Assembly (NCBI RefSeq): GCF_000003815.2
Contig: NC_049985.1
Location: 23,501,406 to 23,565,405, forward strand
Length of the DNA: 64,000 bases
Reading direction: 5' to 3'
From: Branchiostoma floridae
Lineage: Eukaryota > Chordata > Leptocardii > Amphioxiformes > Branchiostomatidae
Numbering within the stretch: position 1 is the stretch's first letter; every line of letters starts with the position of its first letter. The notes beneath the pieces were generated by a model that did no database searches, was not told where the DNA came from, and was given only the letters and a program-made list of their open reading frames with translations. The translations under genes and the position numbers were made by a program. Shown piece by piece: positions 50,001-60,023 of the stretch.

Positions 50001-53000
50001 GCCGTAATTATACCGGCCTGTTGAAGAGTCCGATGTACAGGGAGGGTGTGTTACATCAAGACGACGGAGGTACGTTTTGTTGTTTGCTTTCAGACTCTTC
50101 CCTGAAATTTACAATTTCACAAAGGAATAAGTAGAGTTTCAGTTGAGAGCATTTTGCTATTTTTTTGCCATTGAACAGAATCTAACTACCACGATGGTCA
50201 AATTTGGCCCAAAAGTTTCCATTCGAACGCAGAGTATCGGGTTACCAGAGCTCCCGCGCGGTCCCCGCGGAGGGCTGACGGTGACTGAAACATCTTCTAC
50301 AAGATCGTGATAGTTAGAAAAGCAACCTCTCGCACGTGTCTCGTCGAGATTAAATGAAAACTGGCAGTGTGTACAAGTCAAATCTTACCATTTACGTGTG
50401 TTGCACAGTTTTGTCTCAATGTTTTCTGAAATGTGCCTAGTTGTTTGGTTTAGAAAGGGTGTTTGGTGGACAAAAAAACAAATACCATATTTAGATCGGT
50501 CCTAAATTTGACTGAAAATCCAAATCTTTTATATCATATGAGTAATGATTGTAAAATCAAACTTTCTGTCTTAGGGATTTTTCAAATTCTACTTAGAACT
50601 ATTTTTACAGCCAAGATAAGGTCGAAAAATCATGTTTTTCACACTCAAAGCCTCGAAATTAAAAATTGCCTCCATATTCCAAAAATCCCTAAGACACAAA
50701 CCTGGAAATATTAGATGTCGACAATTTAAGGCCTGAAAGAGTTTATTTGCACGTGTTTTGTAAGCGATTTAAATACCATGTTTGGCCGTATGTCGAGTCG
50801 CACTGATAGGGACATGGAGTAATTGATACCGCCGTAAACAAGTGTTGTAATATCCAAGGTCACCAATATTGACGCCAGCAGCTTTGTTACATGTCACATG
50901 TTCCAAACTAAGCGGCAGCAAAACTAGGCTGGCCAGATAACGGTTTATATTTGCGAAAATGTTAGTTTTTCTTCTGACGCACGGCACCCAGGAAAACAAG
51001 GGTGTTTTCTGCATGTTTACTGTAACAACCTGCGGATGACCGGGGTTGACCTCGAATAGAACACCCGTTCTGTTCGATTACGTCAGCGTTCTGTTCGATC
51101 TCGGCAGATGGAACCTGATTCGTGTTCTAAATCCCCACATAGAAGTCTGGAAATTTTGGGGCCAAATTTTACCATCGTGTACTACATAATCAGACTAGTT
51201 CCTTTAAGTTAAAACTTGCTCCTTGTAATGGGATGGCCCAAAATTCACATCAAGTTATAGAATATACAGTACATATTTTCACTGTTCATTTTGTTTATAC
51301 TAGCCTTTTTGTAACATTACATACTGCCATGGTAATCTTCAACAAATATCATACAGTTCGGCGGTTACGTATAGCTCTTGGGAATGCAATTTGACATCAG
51401 TAATGAAATGAAAATATATTGTCTACTCAAATATTGTCTACTCGTATACTCACAAGTATACGCCGTTGTCTACTTTTGTGACTCGCTATTACCTGATATC
51501 TACAGAACCTATCAAAAATACCCCACGAAGTAAACACAGTGAAAAGAAAACTGCAGAAGATATAGACAAGAATGGCCGCAACAGTACTGGCCTTTTGAAG
51601 AACCCGATGTACGTATCAGGCGTGTTACGTCAAGACTTTGGAGGTACGTTCTGTTGTTTGCTTATATTTATGTACAACAAAGAATTTACAAGAAAAATTT
51701 AAGGGAGTGTTTTGATTATATAGCATGTAGATATATTGATCAACAGGTATAGTAAGACCTTTGAATAGCATGGCACTGTTGTTGATTACTGTACAGTTTA
51801 TTGTACTCTTGAAATGTCCATCACTTATGGGTACGGATTTGTCTTCCGGAATCGTAAAAAAAGTTGTGGTCTTGTACATGTTCCTGTTTCTTCCTCCGCT
51901 ATTTAATAGGTGATGCAAACAATCTTCGGTTTACGGTAGCTCTTTGTCATGGCAGTTATCAACAAGTATTACACAGTATGATACGAATGGTTTGGTGGTT
52001 ATGATCATGGTGGAAGGCAAATAGACAATACGAATGAACTGAAGATATGGAATATTGCTGCTTGCAGGTAACAACGATGCTGCAGACAGTTGTGTGTTTC
52101 CCAGATGCTTCTGCGTACAATCTCATCGTTCCTTTGTGATCCTACTCGTCATCATCGCCATAGTTGTAGCAGTGGTCATTGGTGCAGGAGCTGGCCTCAT
52201 CGTATTCCTCACAACCGTGCAGGAGACTCATCCTCCAACACTCAACAGTTCTCTGGAGCGGAGTGGAACGTCAAGCCGACCAGTGTCACCATTCCCCGCC
52301 ACCCCAACCGGTTCTATACGGGAGAACAAAAATGGAAACCTCTCGGTTGGTTCTCTAAGTTGTATTCAGCGTTTTGTTGATGTCAAACAAGAAGCCAGAA
52401 GTTTTTGATAGAAAATAGAATACATGTATCAATTCCTATGAACTTGACATTCAAACTGTCCAGGTTAATAATAGACATAGTAGCCTAGTTCTGTATAAAA
52501 AGCTCTGCCTAATCTTAACCTTACATACATTCGTATTTGAAAATCATTCTTCATAGATTTTTGCTGTTACTTTCTCAATTTTACATACATATATAAAATT
52601 CACACATGTTCAAACTTTTTGGTTGATTCTTAGGAAAATTTGGAATTATTGTGAACAGATACTTTTACTTGTACAAAAATGCTGTTCAAAAATCTTCTGG
52701 ATGACTTTAACTGTACTAAAATATTTTTATCTTAAACAGCCCATGACGATCGTGACGACGGAAGATGCAACAGCTACCGATCAGGATTTAGAAACGAGGG
52801 TGTTTCCGCAAATTGGAACAGCAAAGGCAGTCATGTCAGAAACTACAACTAAGGTAAGAAAAGACTTTTAAAATGCCTTAGCCTACATTGTACATTGGAT
52901 TGTAGTTTACATGTACTATAATGTTATTTTTAACGCAAAAGTTTCCATGTCGCAAAATGGCAGCCTAATACTTATAAGGTAATAGTTGCTCAAGCTGGAT

Positions 53001-56000
53001 AAAATCTATAAGTTTTAAAATCTTAGACCAGTTGCTGGATATTTTAATTTTGTATTAAGCTCTTGAAACAGTCTTGCCTACATGAACGACATCTTTCAGA
53101 GGCGTTCTAATGTGTCTTCGACCGATTCGAATCTGGAAACGATTATTTTTCCACAGACAAAGACAATCAGCAGCTAAAGATAAAGTAAGAAAATGTGAAA
53201 GACCTTTGAAATTCCCTTGCCTATAATGAACCACAGTCTTGCAATGTGCAGTGATACGAACGTGTATTATTATTTGTTACCAGGTTTTGGCACAATATGT
53301 CGAAAGGACAGGGTTTGATCAGCTTCAGAAGACTACAAAGCAACAAATTCTAATTACCCGGAAAGGTATGACACTCACCCGACAAACAAGTTGTTCTCCT
53401 TGTTCCTACACTAGGTAGACATAAGTAACCATTCCCCGAAACCCCTACCGGACACAGTAAGAAAAATGACAAAATAGAAAGCCCGATAAAAACGACTAAA
53501 AAAAAAAAAACGTTAAAAAACAGCCGGAGCATAACCTCTGCTTGGAGAGTATACCGGTAGCCAGCAAGTGGTGAATATCTACCTTCCCAGAATGCATCAA
53601 TACACATCCAACAATTCACACCCCAGATGGCTTACTGTAGCCCACAATCATATGGATTTCTTATGTTACCTTTCAAAATACAGCATCTAGTATAATATTA
53701 TCAGTGTATTTTTCTTCTTGAATTGTCAACAGACTCAATTAGTCCATGAGAACGTCTTGATCTTTGTTACTTGCCTACAACTTTATAAATTGTGTAATAA
53801 ACATTGATGCAACATTCAGGTCAAAAATTGTTCCCAAACTTCACCAAATAGCAGTGTTTTTCTCAAAACAGCATTAATTGATGATGCTATACTACTTGCG
53901 CATCGGAAAAACACAAAAGCACTAAAAAGCACTCATGGAAAAGTAAAGATAATGATATTTGTCGACAATTATTACAAAAACAATATATCAAATATAATTT
54001 TCTTTACTTTCCCATGAGTGCTTTTTGGTGCATTTGTGTTTTTCTGATGCGCGAGTGGTATGATATCATCAATCAATAGTATTATCAGAGAAACACTGCT
54101 GTTTGGTGAAGTTTGGGCACAATTTTTAACATGAATCTTTGCATTAATGTTTATCACACAATTTATTAAGTGTTGTACAAAAGTAACAAAAATCGACATT
54201 CTCATGGACCATTTGAGTCTGTTGACAATTAAAGAAAATAAAGATTTGCTAATAATATTATACTAGATGCTGTATTTTGAAAGGTAACATAAGAAATCCA
54301 TATGATTGTGGGCCACAGTAAGCCATCTGGGGTGTGTATTGTTGGATGTGTATTGATGCATTCTGGGAAGGTAGATAGGCACCACCTGGGTAGCCAGCTC
54401 CATGGGGGTATCAGTACAACCCAGCGCCCAACCTACCAGCTCCATGAAGCCAGCTCTACGCACTTTGAATACATAGACACATTTCACGTCACGTTCCATA
54501 GACATTTATAGTTCGCTATTCTGGTAAACAATTAACAATAACCGCAGATTATCGGACTCCCACTGGCATTTTAAAATTCAATCTCTATGTAACCAAGACT
54601 TAGAAAATACCGAGTACGGCTGTGTCATTAAGATCCTTTCACAAAGTCTCATATGCTGTCTACATCACATAAATCCACAAACAGCATTTTCCACGAATCA
54701 ATTACCCGTTTCGTTTCCATTAGCAAATCTACATCTCTATTTGTTTCTGCTAGGCTGTCCAACGGTTGTCCTATACGGCTCCACCACCCTTCAGGTCTCC
54801 AGGATGACGTCCTACAAAATGACGGGAGACACCCGCGAGGGCCGGCCCGTGTACTACAGCCACGCCACCTGCGAATTCCTGTATTATAAGTGTGGCGACT
54901 ACCTGAAGTGGTGTGTAGGGAGATGGGTTGGGAGCACGTACCGGAGTATTAACGTTAGGGACTCCCACCTCTACGCTGACGAGATCAACGAGACCTTCTT
55001 TCTGTGGGACGGAAGGCAGTGGATAGGGAACACGGATGTGAAGATCGCCTGCTCTGGTTCGTAGGACTAACACCAACTTTTTTCTTAGATCACATGAAAT
55101 GTCGCATTTCCTACACTTGATTTTGTTATTGAATAGGGACATTTTTTGCTTGCATTGCATACCCGAAAAACTACATCGAGTCATAGCACTACAGGTTTGT
55201 GTTTAAGAGTACAAACTGTATTAGAAAAAATATCCGGGCAGATTTATTTATTCAATCACACCGAAAAGGAGCCCAAACCATTTTGGTAAATTTTGGTGGG
55301 TTCTTTTAGATATTCGAGGTGACTCTCCTCCAGCACAGGACTTCCATTTAACCCTATCTAGACGGGGGGAGGTTAAAAGTGCCTGCGTTAACTTTGACGT
55401 CGCATAACTGCAGAACGACGTAAGCTAAGACTACGAACTTTAGTAACTTTTCCTAAAATATTGTTGAAAACAGTTTAAAAAAAAACAAGTTTGTGATTTT
55501 TCGTGTTGCCATGGCAACGGGTTTCTGACAAGCATATTTTACCAAATTTACTAATTTCTGTTTGAATTGTGAGATTTATTATGGTTTTATTGACTGAAAC
55601 ACACGTTTATCTATGTGATTTACATCCTGCCATTCATAATCATCCATAATCAAATATTCATCATTCATGCTAATCATTGGTGACGTCATGGTCAACATCC
55701 AAAATGACGGACAATGTCATTATCAACGGTAAATACATGTTATTTTTACTCAAATTCCGTCAAAATCTTTTATTTTTCTTCAAAACACGTTTTTAGTCTA
55801 CTTCTATTAGGTTTGGCTGTTATATGTAGAAAAACGTATTTGAGAAAATTCAAGCTTGTCAATCCGAGATGGCGGACAAATGACTTCATTTTCTGACGTC
55901 ATATAGGCGTCAGTGTCGTCGTCCTTGGCAACAGAAGGATTTGCAGACTTAGATACCTATAAGATAACTTTTATAGTCATCGTTTTGTTTAATACCTTGA

Positions 56001-58408
56001 GTATAGCGAAAATTTCACATTTTGACAGTTTTAGCCCAAAATATGACATTATGACGTCATGAATACGCCATATTACGTGATTACTAAAATTACAAGCACA
56101 TTATTCCCTTCAAATTTGGTGATCCTAACCCAAGCTGTTTTGTTTTGAAAATACGAAGGAGGGGGGGGTAAAAGAGCCCCCCTCCCTCCCCAGGCATCCC
56201 AATAAAGCCCGGTCTACATAACGTTCTATCCGATGGATGTCTCTTACCCGAGCGAAGGGAAGACAGTCGTATAAACTGCTAGCCTGGGTACTATCCGGAT
56301 AGTAGTTCGCTTCTGCTATCCTACTCGAGACTTGCGCCAGTTAATGAGCGAACCAAGGAATAGCTTCTGGAGCACTCGTTCGATGACAACGCTACCCCCC
56401 CCCCCCCTCCGCAACCGGACAGAGGGCTTGTTGGGTGATGGAACGCCATTTTGAGCGATCGCTTGCACCCATTCCATAATTCGCTTACATGTGAGGACCA
56501 ATCAGCGCCTGCGCCCAAAATTTGGACGATTCCAGACGGTAACACAGAGAAGCGACTGTATATAGTGTATAATGAATGTCAGAGCTAGAAGAGACTGAAT
56601 ATAATATGAAATTAACGCCGGAGCGAACTACTTTCCGGTGTTTAGTACCCAGGCTAATAAACTGCCATTGTAAAGGCACATATGGTACAGACACATGTCA
56701 GGAGATATTAACCCAGGATCTGGGCTAAACACCTTACCATCACGCAGCACATGCCGTCGCCACATGCCCACCAGTTTGCATAATTTCATGAGCTTCTAAA
56801 GAACTAGACACCCTTGTTTGTTCCAGATGAGCAGCTGGTGCTGTAGTTCCACAACCGGAAAGCAATGCTAAAGACTGTCCGAGGGTCCGTCTGCAAGGTG
56901 ACGCCACCTACCAACCTTCCCGCATGACAACCTACACCAGGACAAACCAGACCAGCGGCGGCAGGCCTGTCTACGTTAGTGACACGGACAGCCGAGACTT
57001 TCTCTTCTTCTTTGGTGAGCGCAACCAGTGGTGGGTCGGGCGCACGATCGGGAAAGACAACGGCGGCGTCCACATCGGCGACTGTGCCATGACACCCGAC
57101 CAGACCAGGCCATTGTGGGAGCTGTGGGACGGGGGCGTATGGCGGTTCGTCCCGTCGGTTCATGCAACCTGCGTCGGTATGTACACTGTGTTAAAACATG
57201 TTGTTACCCCCATGAAAGGAGGACCACCTCCTGACGGGAGGTTTTGAAACTGTCCGAAGTTCTGTTGCTCGCAGTTGTATCTTACGACTCGGTACATCAG
57301 CATGTACTTGGGCACATGGTTAGACAGTGCATATGTGATAATGGAAGTTGTTTCGTTTCCATCGTGACTTTCTTTATAAGCAGTGTGATAAATAAATAAA
57401 AAATTCCTATCTTTAGATTAATGTTTAATCTGCTTGCTTTTTCTGAGTGTGAACAGATATAAGTGGACGTCAGATAGAAATCTTACAAAGCATCGAACAA
57501 TTGTAACGTTTGTTACAGTCATTTCTTTACAACATTTTGTTCAGCAAGGTGGGATGCGAATGGCAGTCAACGACTCTTTCTTATTTCTTTACAAAGCTAG
57601 AAAAACTGTACAGCGTCACAAAAACGGCAATTTCTAGTCTAATATACGTGGATAATATAACCATGGCAAACACCGTACTCGGGGCGGTAACGTTTGTTAC
57701 AGAATCTGGCGACAGACATAAACCACCTCACACAGCCTCCAAGATCAGTGTCAGTAGCGATCTGACGTGATTTGTCAAAGGGCCAGAATTGTTTATTATT
57801 GTGATGAATTCAAGGATTTAGAAGGGGCGTGCGTCAAACCCGCCTCCCGTGCCAGATTGACAAAAAACGCCCGTTTTGAAAAGGGTTATTAATGTTCGCC
57901 TTGTACATTCCATTATATTTGACATTGGGGTTAGCATCCGTGCCACTTCCAAGTTTCGTGAAGCTATCATTCCGTTCTTAGATCCTGGTCTGGTTAGTCT
58001 GGATCGAAATATTTTTTTTTTTGCATACATAATAAGCACCCCACCCTCCCCAACACACACGCACACACACACACACACCACCCCACCCTGTACAACACAT
58101 GAATAGTATTAGAATACGTACAGGAGGAAAAGGTACATTGCAACGAGTACATTACAAAACATTGACACATGAAAGATCACGGTAGTTCTAACATTGCATT
58201 CAGTAAGCTTGATTTGGTTGAAGTAAAGCTATTTTACCTTATCTTTCAGGGCTGGCATCCAGGTGAGCCAAGGTACACCAAATTGCAATGTCCACAACTG
58301 TGCGTCCAATACTGGTATACATCCGACGATACCATTGATCCTATGAGGGACGACGCTGAGTGTTGTGAGAAAAAGCGGTACATCTGTCAGTCTCATGCTG
58401 GCATATAA
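43981..58408 (+). CDS. Gene C: paralogous receptor with internal ectodomain deletion, span
   Basis: Ten exons join in frame (43981-44074, 44500-44694, 45069-45281, 49812-50069, 51506-51643, 52068-52345, 52740-52853, 53284-53365, 54754-55056, 56832-57176; 2020 nt, ending in phase 1). They encode a cytoplasmic tail with three cassettes, TM, stalk, linker and two WxVG domains. The terminal C-type lectin exon 58250-58408 is open but enters in phase 0, so direct splicing from 57176 would hit a stop after a few codons. The hevein, F-type lectin, PAN and first C-type lectin exons are absent. Either the locus is a decaying pseudogene or it makes a shortened receptor ending near 57247. Confidence 0.75.
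44500..44694 (+). CDS. Gene C exon 2: cytoplasmic segment with TYSQL
   Basis: Encodes [36 protein letters not shown] and ALRQVEMQG. The acceptor is a tandem CACAGCAG, so the exon can start at 44497 or 44500, adding or omitting one Ala without changing the frame. A GT microsatellite follows. Confidence 0.82.
44731..44885. repeat. (GT)n-rich microsatellite
   Basis: It occupies the same intron position as 18700-18882 in gene B, so the tract predates the duplication. Confidence 0.93.
45069..45281 (+). CDS. Gene C exon 3: NPxY cassette
   Basis: This 213-nt phase 1-1 exon encodes [24 protein letters not shown], ending [21 protein letters not shown]. NPxY is intact. The acceptor is AACCATAG and the donor GTACGA. 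A GT tract (45359-45425) follows in the intron. Confidence 0.85.
45551..46455 (+). mobile_element. Diverged TTAA-family element, degraded ends
   Basis: It begins CCCTATCCAGACCGGGCTTTTTTGG after gtaa, and has a G-run, tgacgtaatatgacgtaattatgacgtca near 45716-45745 and the arm ggcaattatatgacgtcaaagttggcgcag with a C-run at 46430-46443. The right terminus is eroded. It resembles 55352-56219 more than the 8408 subfamily. Confidence 0.7.
46666..46725 (+). pseudogene. Relic cassette exon in gene C
   Basis: After GATATGTGCAG the sequence aggctataaaaaacac matches the start of the 138-nt cassette but degrades at once and reaches TGA after 19 codons. It is positional homologue of 21211-21252 in gene B. 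Confidence 0.65.
47504..48475 (-). pseudogene. LINE reverse transcriptase, C-terminal fragment
   Basis: This open frame of 323 codons shows [39 protein letters not shown], the catalytic [22 protein letters not shown] and KYLGLYLD, the RT fingers/palm series of CR1/Jockey-type LINEs. It is cut from the upstream part by frameshifts near 48475. A C-terminal region ending NTRQ is typical of these elements. Confidence 0.92.
48645..49535 (-). pseudogene. LINE ORF2 fragment upstream of the RT core
   Basis: The fragment includes [58 protein letters not shown] and [18 protein letters not shown]. It then breaks at a G-homopolymer region (48695-48720 on + as C runs). An intervening piece in another frame (48453-48644) continues the RT. 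The Lys-rich first residues of the longer open frame come from host intron. Confidence 0.88.
49812..50069 (+). CDS. Gene C exon 4: long cytoplasmic cassette, YENP kept, NPxY lost
   Basis: This 258-nt phase 1-1 exon encodes [38 protein letters not shown] and [21 protein letters not shown] replaces the NPMY of the other cassettes, removing the NPxY motif. The acceptor is GACGCAG. Confidence 0.88.
50190..51179. mobile_element. 990-bp TIR element with TAC target duplication
   Basis: CACGATGGTCAAATTTGGCC at the left is matched inversely by GGCCAAATTTTACCATCGTG at the right, with about 32-bp imperfect TIRs. TAC flanks both sides (50187-50189, 51180-51182). Gene B has the uninterrupted intron (cagaatctaa... 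at about 22137). No transposase is seen. Confidence 0.75.
51506..51643 (+). CDS. Gene C exon 5: NPxY cassette (138 nt)
   Basis: [41 protein letters not shown]. NPxY is intact and the exon is phase 1-1. It is homologous to gene A 749-886. Gene B lacks an intact version at this position. Confidence 0.82.
52068..52345 (+). CDS. Gene C exon 6: transmembrane helix and stalk
   Basis: [14 protein letters not shown] is followed by [20 protein letters not shown] and a stalk with [18 protein letters not shown]. It has the same 278-nt length and GTTGGT donor as gene B. The N-G-T sequon of B is changed to S-G-T. Confidence 0.88.
52740..52853 (+). CDS. Gene C exon 7: Thr-rich stalk
   Basis: Phase 0-0, 38 codons: [21 protein letters not shown], ending AVMSETTTK before GTAAGA. 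It is homologous to gene A 2760-2846 and absent in gene B. Confidence 0.65.
53284..53365 (+). CDS. Gene C exon 8: short linker
   Basis: [20 protein letters not shown], phase 0 to 1, like A and B. Confidence 0.78.
53577..54376. repeat. 800-bp foldback (long inverted repeat)
   Basis: Arms of about 385 bp: tatctaccttcccagaatgcatcaa at 53577 is mirrored by ttgatgcattctgggaaggtagata ending at 54376. The symmetry continues to a centre near 53965-53980, with similarity of roughly 85-90% by eye. Gene B lacks it at the homologous intron site (about 23960). There is no coding content. Confidence 0.88.
54754..55056 (+). CDS. Gene C exon 9: WxVG domain, copy 1
   Basis: [53 protein letters not shown]. 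It is the same length as gene B exon 7 (303 nt) and has the same weak donor, GTTCGT. The reading frame is intact. Confidence 0.82.
55352..56219 (-). mobile_element. TTAA-family element in gene C intron, with empty site in gene B
   Basis: After TTAA (55348-55351) it begins CCCTATCTAGACGGGGGG and ends aataaagcccggtctaca, with the GGG of the right terminus lost. Gene B at about 26188-26200 reads ccatTTAAcgtcctatcc, the intact pre-insertion site. It carries TGACGTCA motifs and a gttgccatggcaac core. Confidence 0.82.
56280..56656. mobile_element. 377-bp MITE with 9-bp target duplication
   Basis: TIRs tagcctgggtactatccgg and ccggtgtttagtacccaggcta. ATAAACTGC is duplicated exactly at 56271-56279 and 56657-56665. 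Gene B has a single ATACACTGC (about 26446) at the same spot. The 8-9-bp duplication suggests a Mutator- or hAT-type mobiliser. It has a C-run near 56394-56407. Confidence 0.88.
56832..57176 (+). CDS. Gene C exon 10: WxVG domain, copy 2, shifted acceptor
   Basis: [71 protein letters not shown]. The ancestral acceptor (TTCCAG, ending 56826) is followed by a 4-nt deletion that would bring a stop. Use of the next AG (56830-56831) restores phase 1 with three residues lost. The donor is GTATGT. Confidence 0.78.
57391..57400 (+). terminator. Candidate polyadenylation signal for a short gene C transcript
   Basis: Overlapping AATAAA hexamers lie about 145 nt after the stop (57245-57247) reached if the exon 10 donor is not used. 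This would end the protein soon after the second WxVG domain. It is a common motif in AT-rich DNA, so support is weak. Confidence 0.3.
58250..58408 (+). CDS. Gene C last exon: orphan C-type lectin C-terminal part
   Basis: [45 protein letters not shown], stop. The frame is open and nearly identical to gene B, but the first C-type lectin exon is missing and the phase does not match exon 10. MRDD replaces MWDD, losing the Trp of the WND-like motif. It is probably a non-functional remnant. Confidence 0.7.
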   Translation, partial: GWHPGEPRYTKLQCPQLCVQYWYTSDDTIDPMRDDAECCEKKRYICQSHAGI

Positions 58409-58446
58409 GAGGGTGTTGGTAGAAATTGTTTGTTTCTGTTTATTTC

Positions 58447-58955
58447 TGCACTGCCAACAATAATTTTTTTTGATTTGCTTACACCATGGACAATTCTTAT
58501 ATGAAGAAAGATACCCTTGCAGGACGAAAATGTAGAACAAAATTCAAGCAGAACAAGAAACTACAAATAATTTTCTGGAAATTTAAGCAAAATCTTTGAC
58601 TTTTTCTTATAATGCCAAAAAAAAATATCTAGAAAGTCTTTTATAACCAGATTCAACTATTAAGAAATACAATTTTTCTTTTATTCCCTTTCTCCGAAAA
58701 TGACAGGACTTACATTTGTCCATCAGTGATTAACTTCTTGGAAGCAAATCAAGATAAACAAGAAAAAGCATTTTTGGCTGTGTAAGAAAGCGAATCTCAA
58801 TTCGTCTAAAAACATAACAAGAAAAAAATTGCTCCCAAAGACAAGCAAATTTTTCTAAGATTTTTGTTTGGGACGGAGGGATTTTCATTATGGAATATAC
58901 CTTTTTGTGAGGAAGCAAAAAAGATACACAAGAAAAAGCATTTTTTGGCAGACTG
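58447..58955. mobile_element. MITE-like element in the 3' region of gene C
   Basis: Positional homologue of 32690-33175, with inverted ends gCACTGCCAAcAAT and CATTTTTTGGCAG. Confidence 0.55.
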
Positions 58956-59393
58956 TGCTTAATCTTTTAATTTACTGATTGCCGTTCTACTATCAATCAA
59001 ATGCTGTGGCGCGTTGAATTGCATAATTGTGTGAGCATTAACACAAGCACAGAGGGATTGGAAGACTTAACATGGTAAAGTAGTAAAGGTAATATTTTAC
59101 ACGTAGGACAATCACATGACACAAAAGTGGGGCCAATTTGACTAATTAGCAATATATGACAACACATATGATTAAGAATCATCTTTTCGCTTGGCGAAAA
59201 GGTTTTTATGTTTCCCCTCAGTGACATTATGCCTTTCATCCAGTAACACAGCATCAGCCAACAAGATGATTTGGTGGAAATATAAAAAAATTTAATGTAA
59301 TTGACAAAAATTCTTCAGCACACCAATCACATTAATGTGGTATTGATAAACTCTCCTTGGTTACAAGTACGGTGAATCCGAATTGTTCCACAT

Positions 59394-59637
59394 GATCAGC
59401 AACACACCTGATGAACTAACAGCAAGTGTGAATATCTTATCAAAACATCATGAGGAATTCTTAGAGAAAATTCAGGCCGCTTTCCATACATTAAACCAAC
59501 GAAATCAGAATGCAAGTTCTGATTTTTCAACCCCCCAAGGGAGCGACTACCGAGAAAAAATAACCCACCTAAGGGAGCCGCATGGCGAACAAAGCGAGGA
59601 AAAACGGCCTCCCAACGAGAAACAACCCCTACCATAA
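59394..59637 (+). CDS. Unassigned short open frame
   Basis: MISNTPDELTASVNILSKHHEEFLEKIQAAFHTLNQ..., then a polar charged end, about 81 codons. Composition and a helical, coiled-coil-like first half look more protein-like than neighbouring random frames. I recognise no family and see no splice partner. It could be a fragment of a mobile-element gene. Confidence 0.2.
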
Positions 59638-60023
59638 ACCGTGAACATACGGGTTTTACTTGCAAGGTTTAAGTCATAGAAATTTACGAATGGTTTCAGA
59701 ATAACCCTGTGACAATGGATCAGCGGGGCCGTACAATATGCGCCGCTGTGATTCGGGTCTTCCTTCTATCGTGAAATACTTGCCTTCGGCATTTCTAAAA
59801 CAATTCATGACTTAAGACCGGCTTTTTATCATATAATATACATGGTTAACAGTGAAGAATAAGCACATGAGGTTTCAGTCATAATACAGGCTTCAGAGTC
59901 AATCCTGTATCATTATATTTCAGCCATACATAGTATGGTGAAATATATTGTATTCGTAATGTTTCTTTCTTTCTTTCTTTCTTTCTTTCTCCTGTCAAAT
60001 CTTCAAAGTGATTCATCTCCGCC

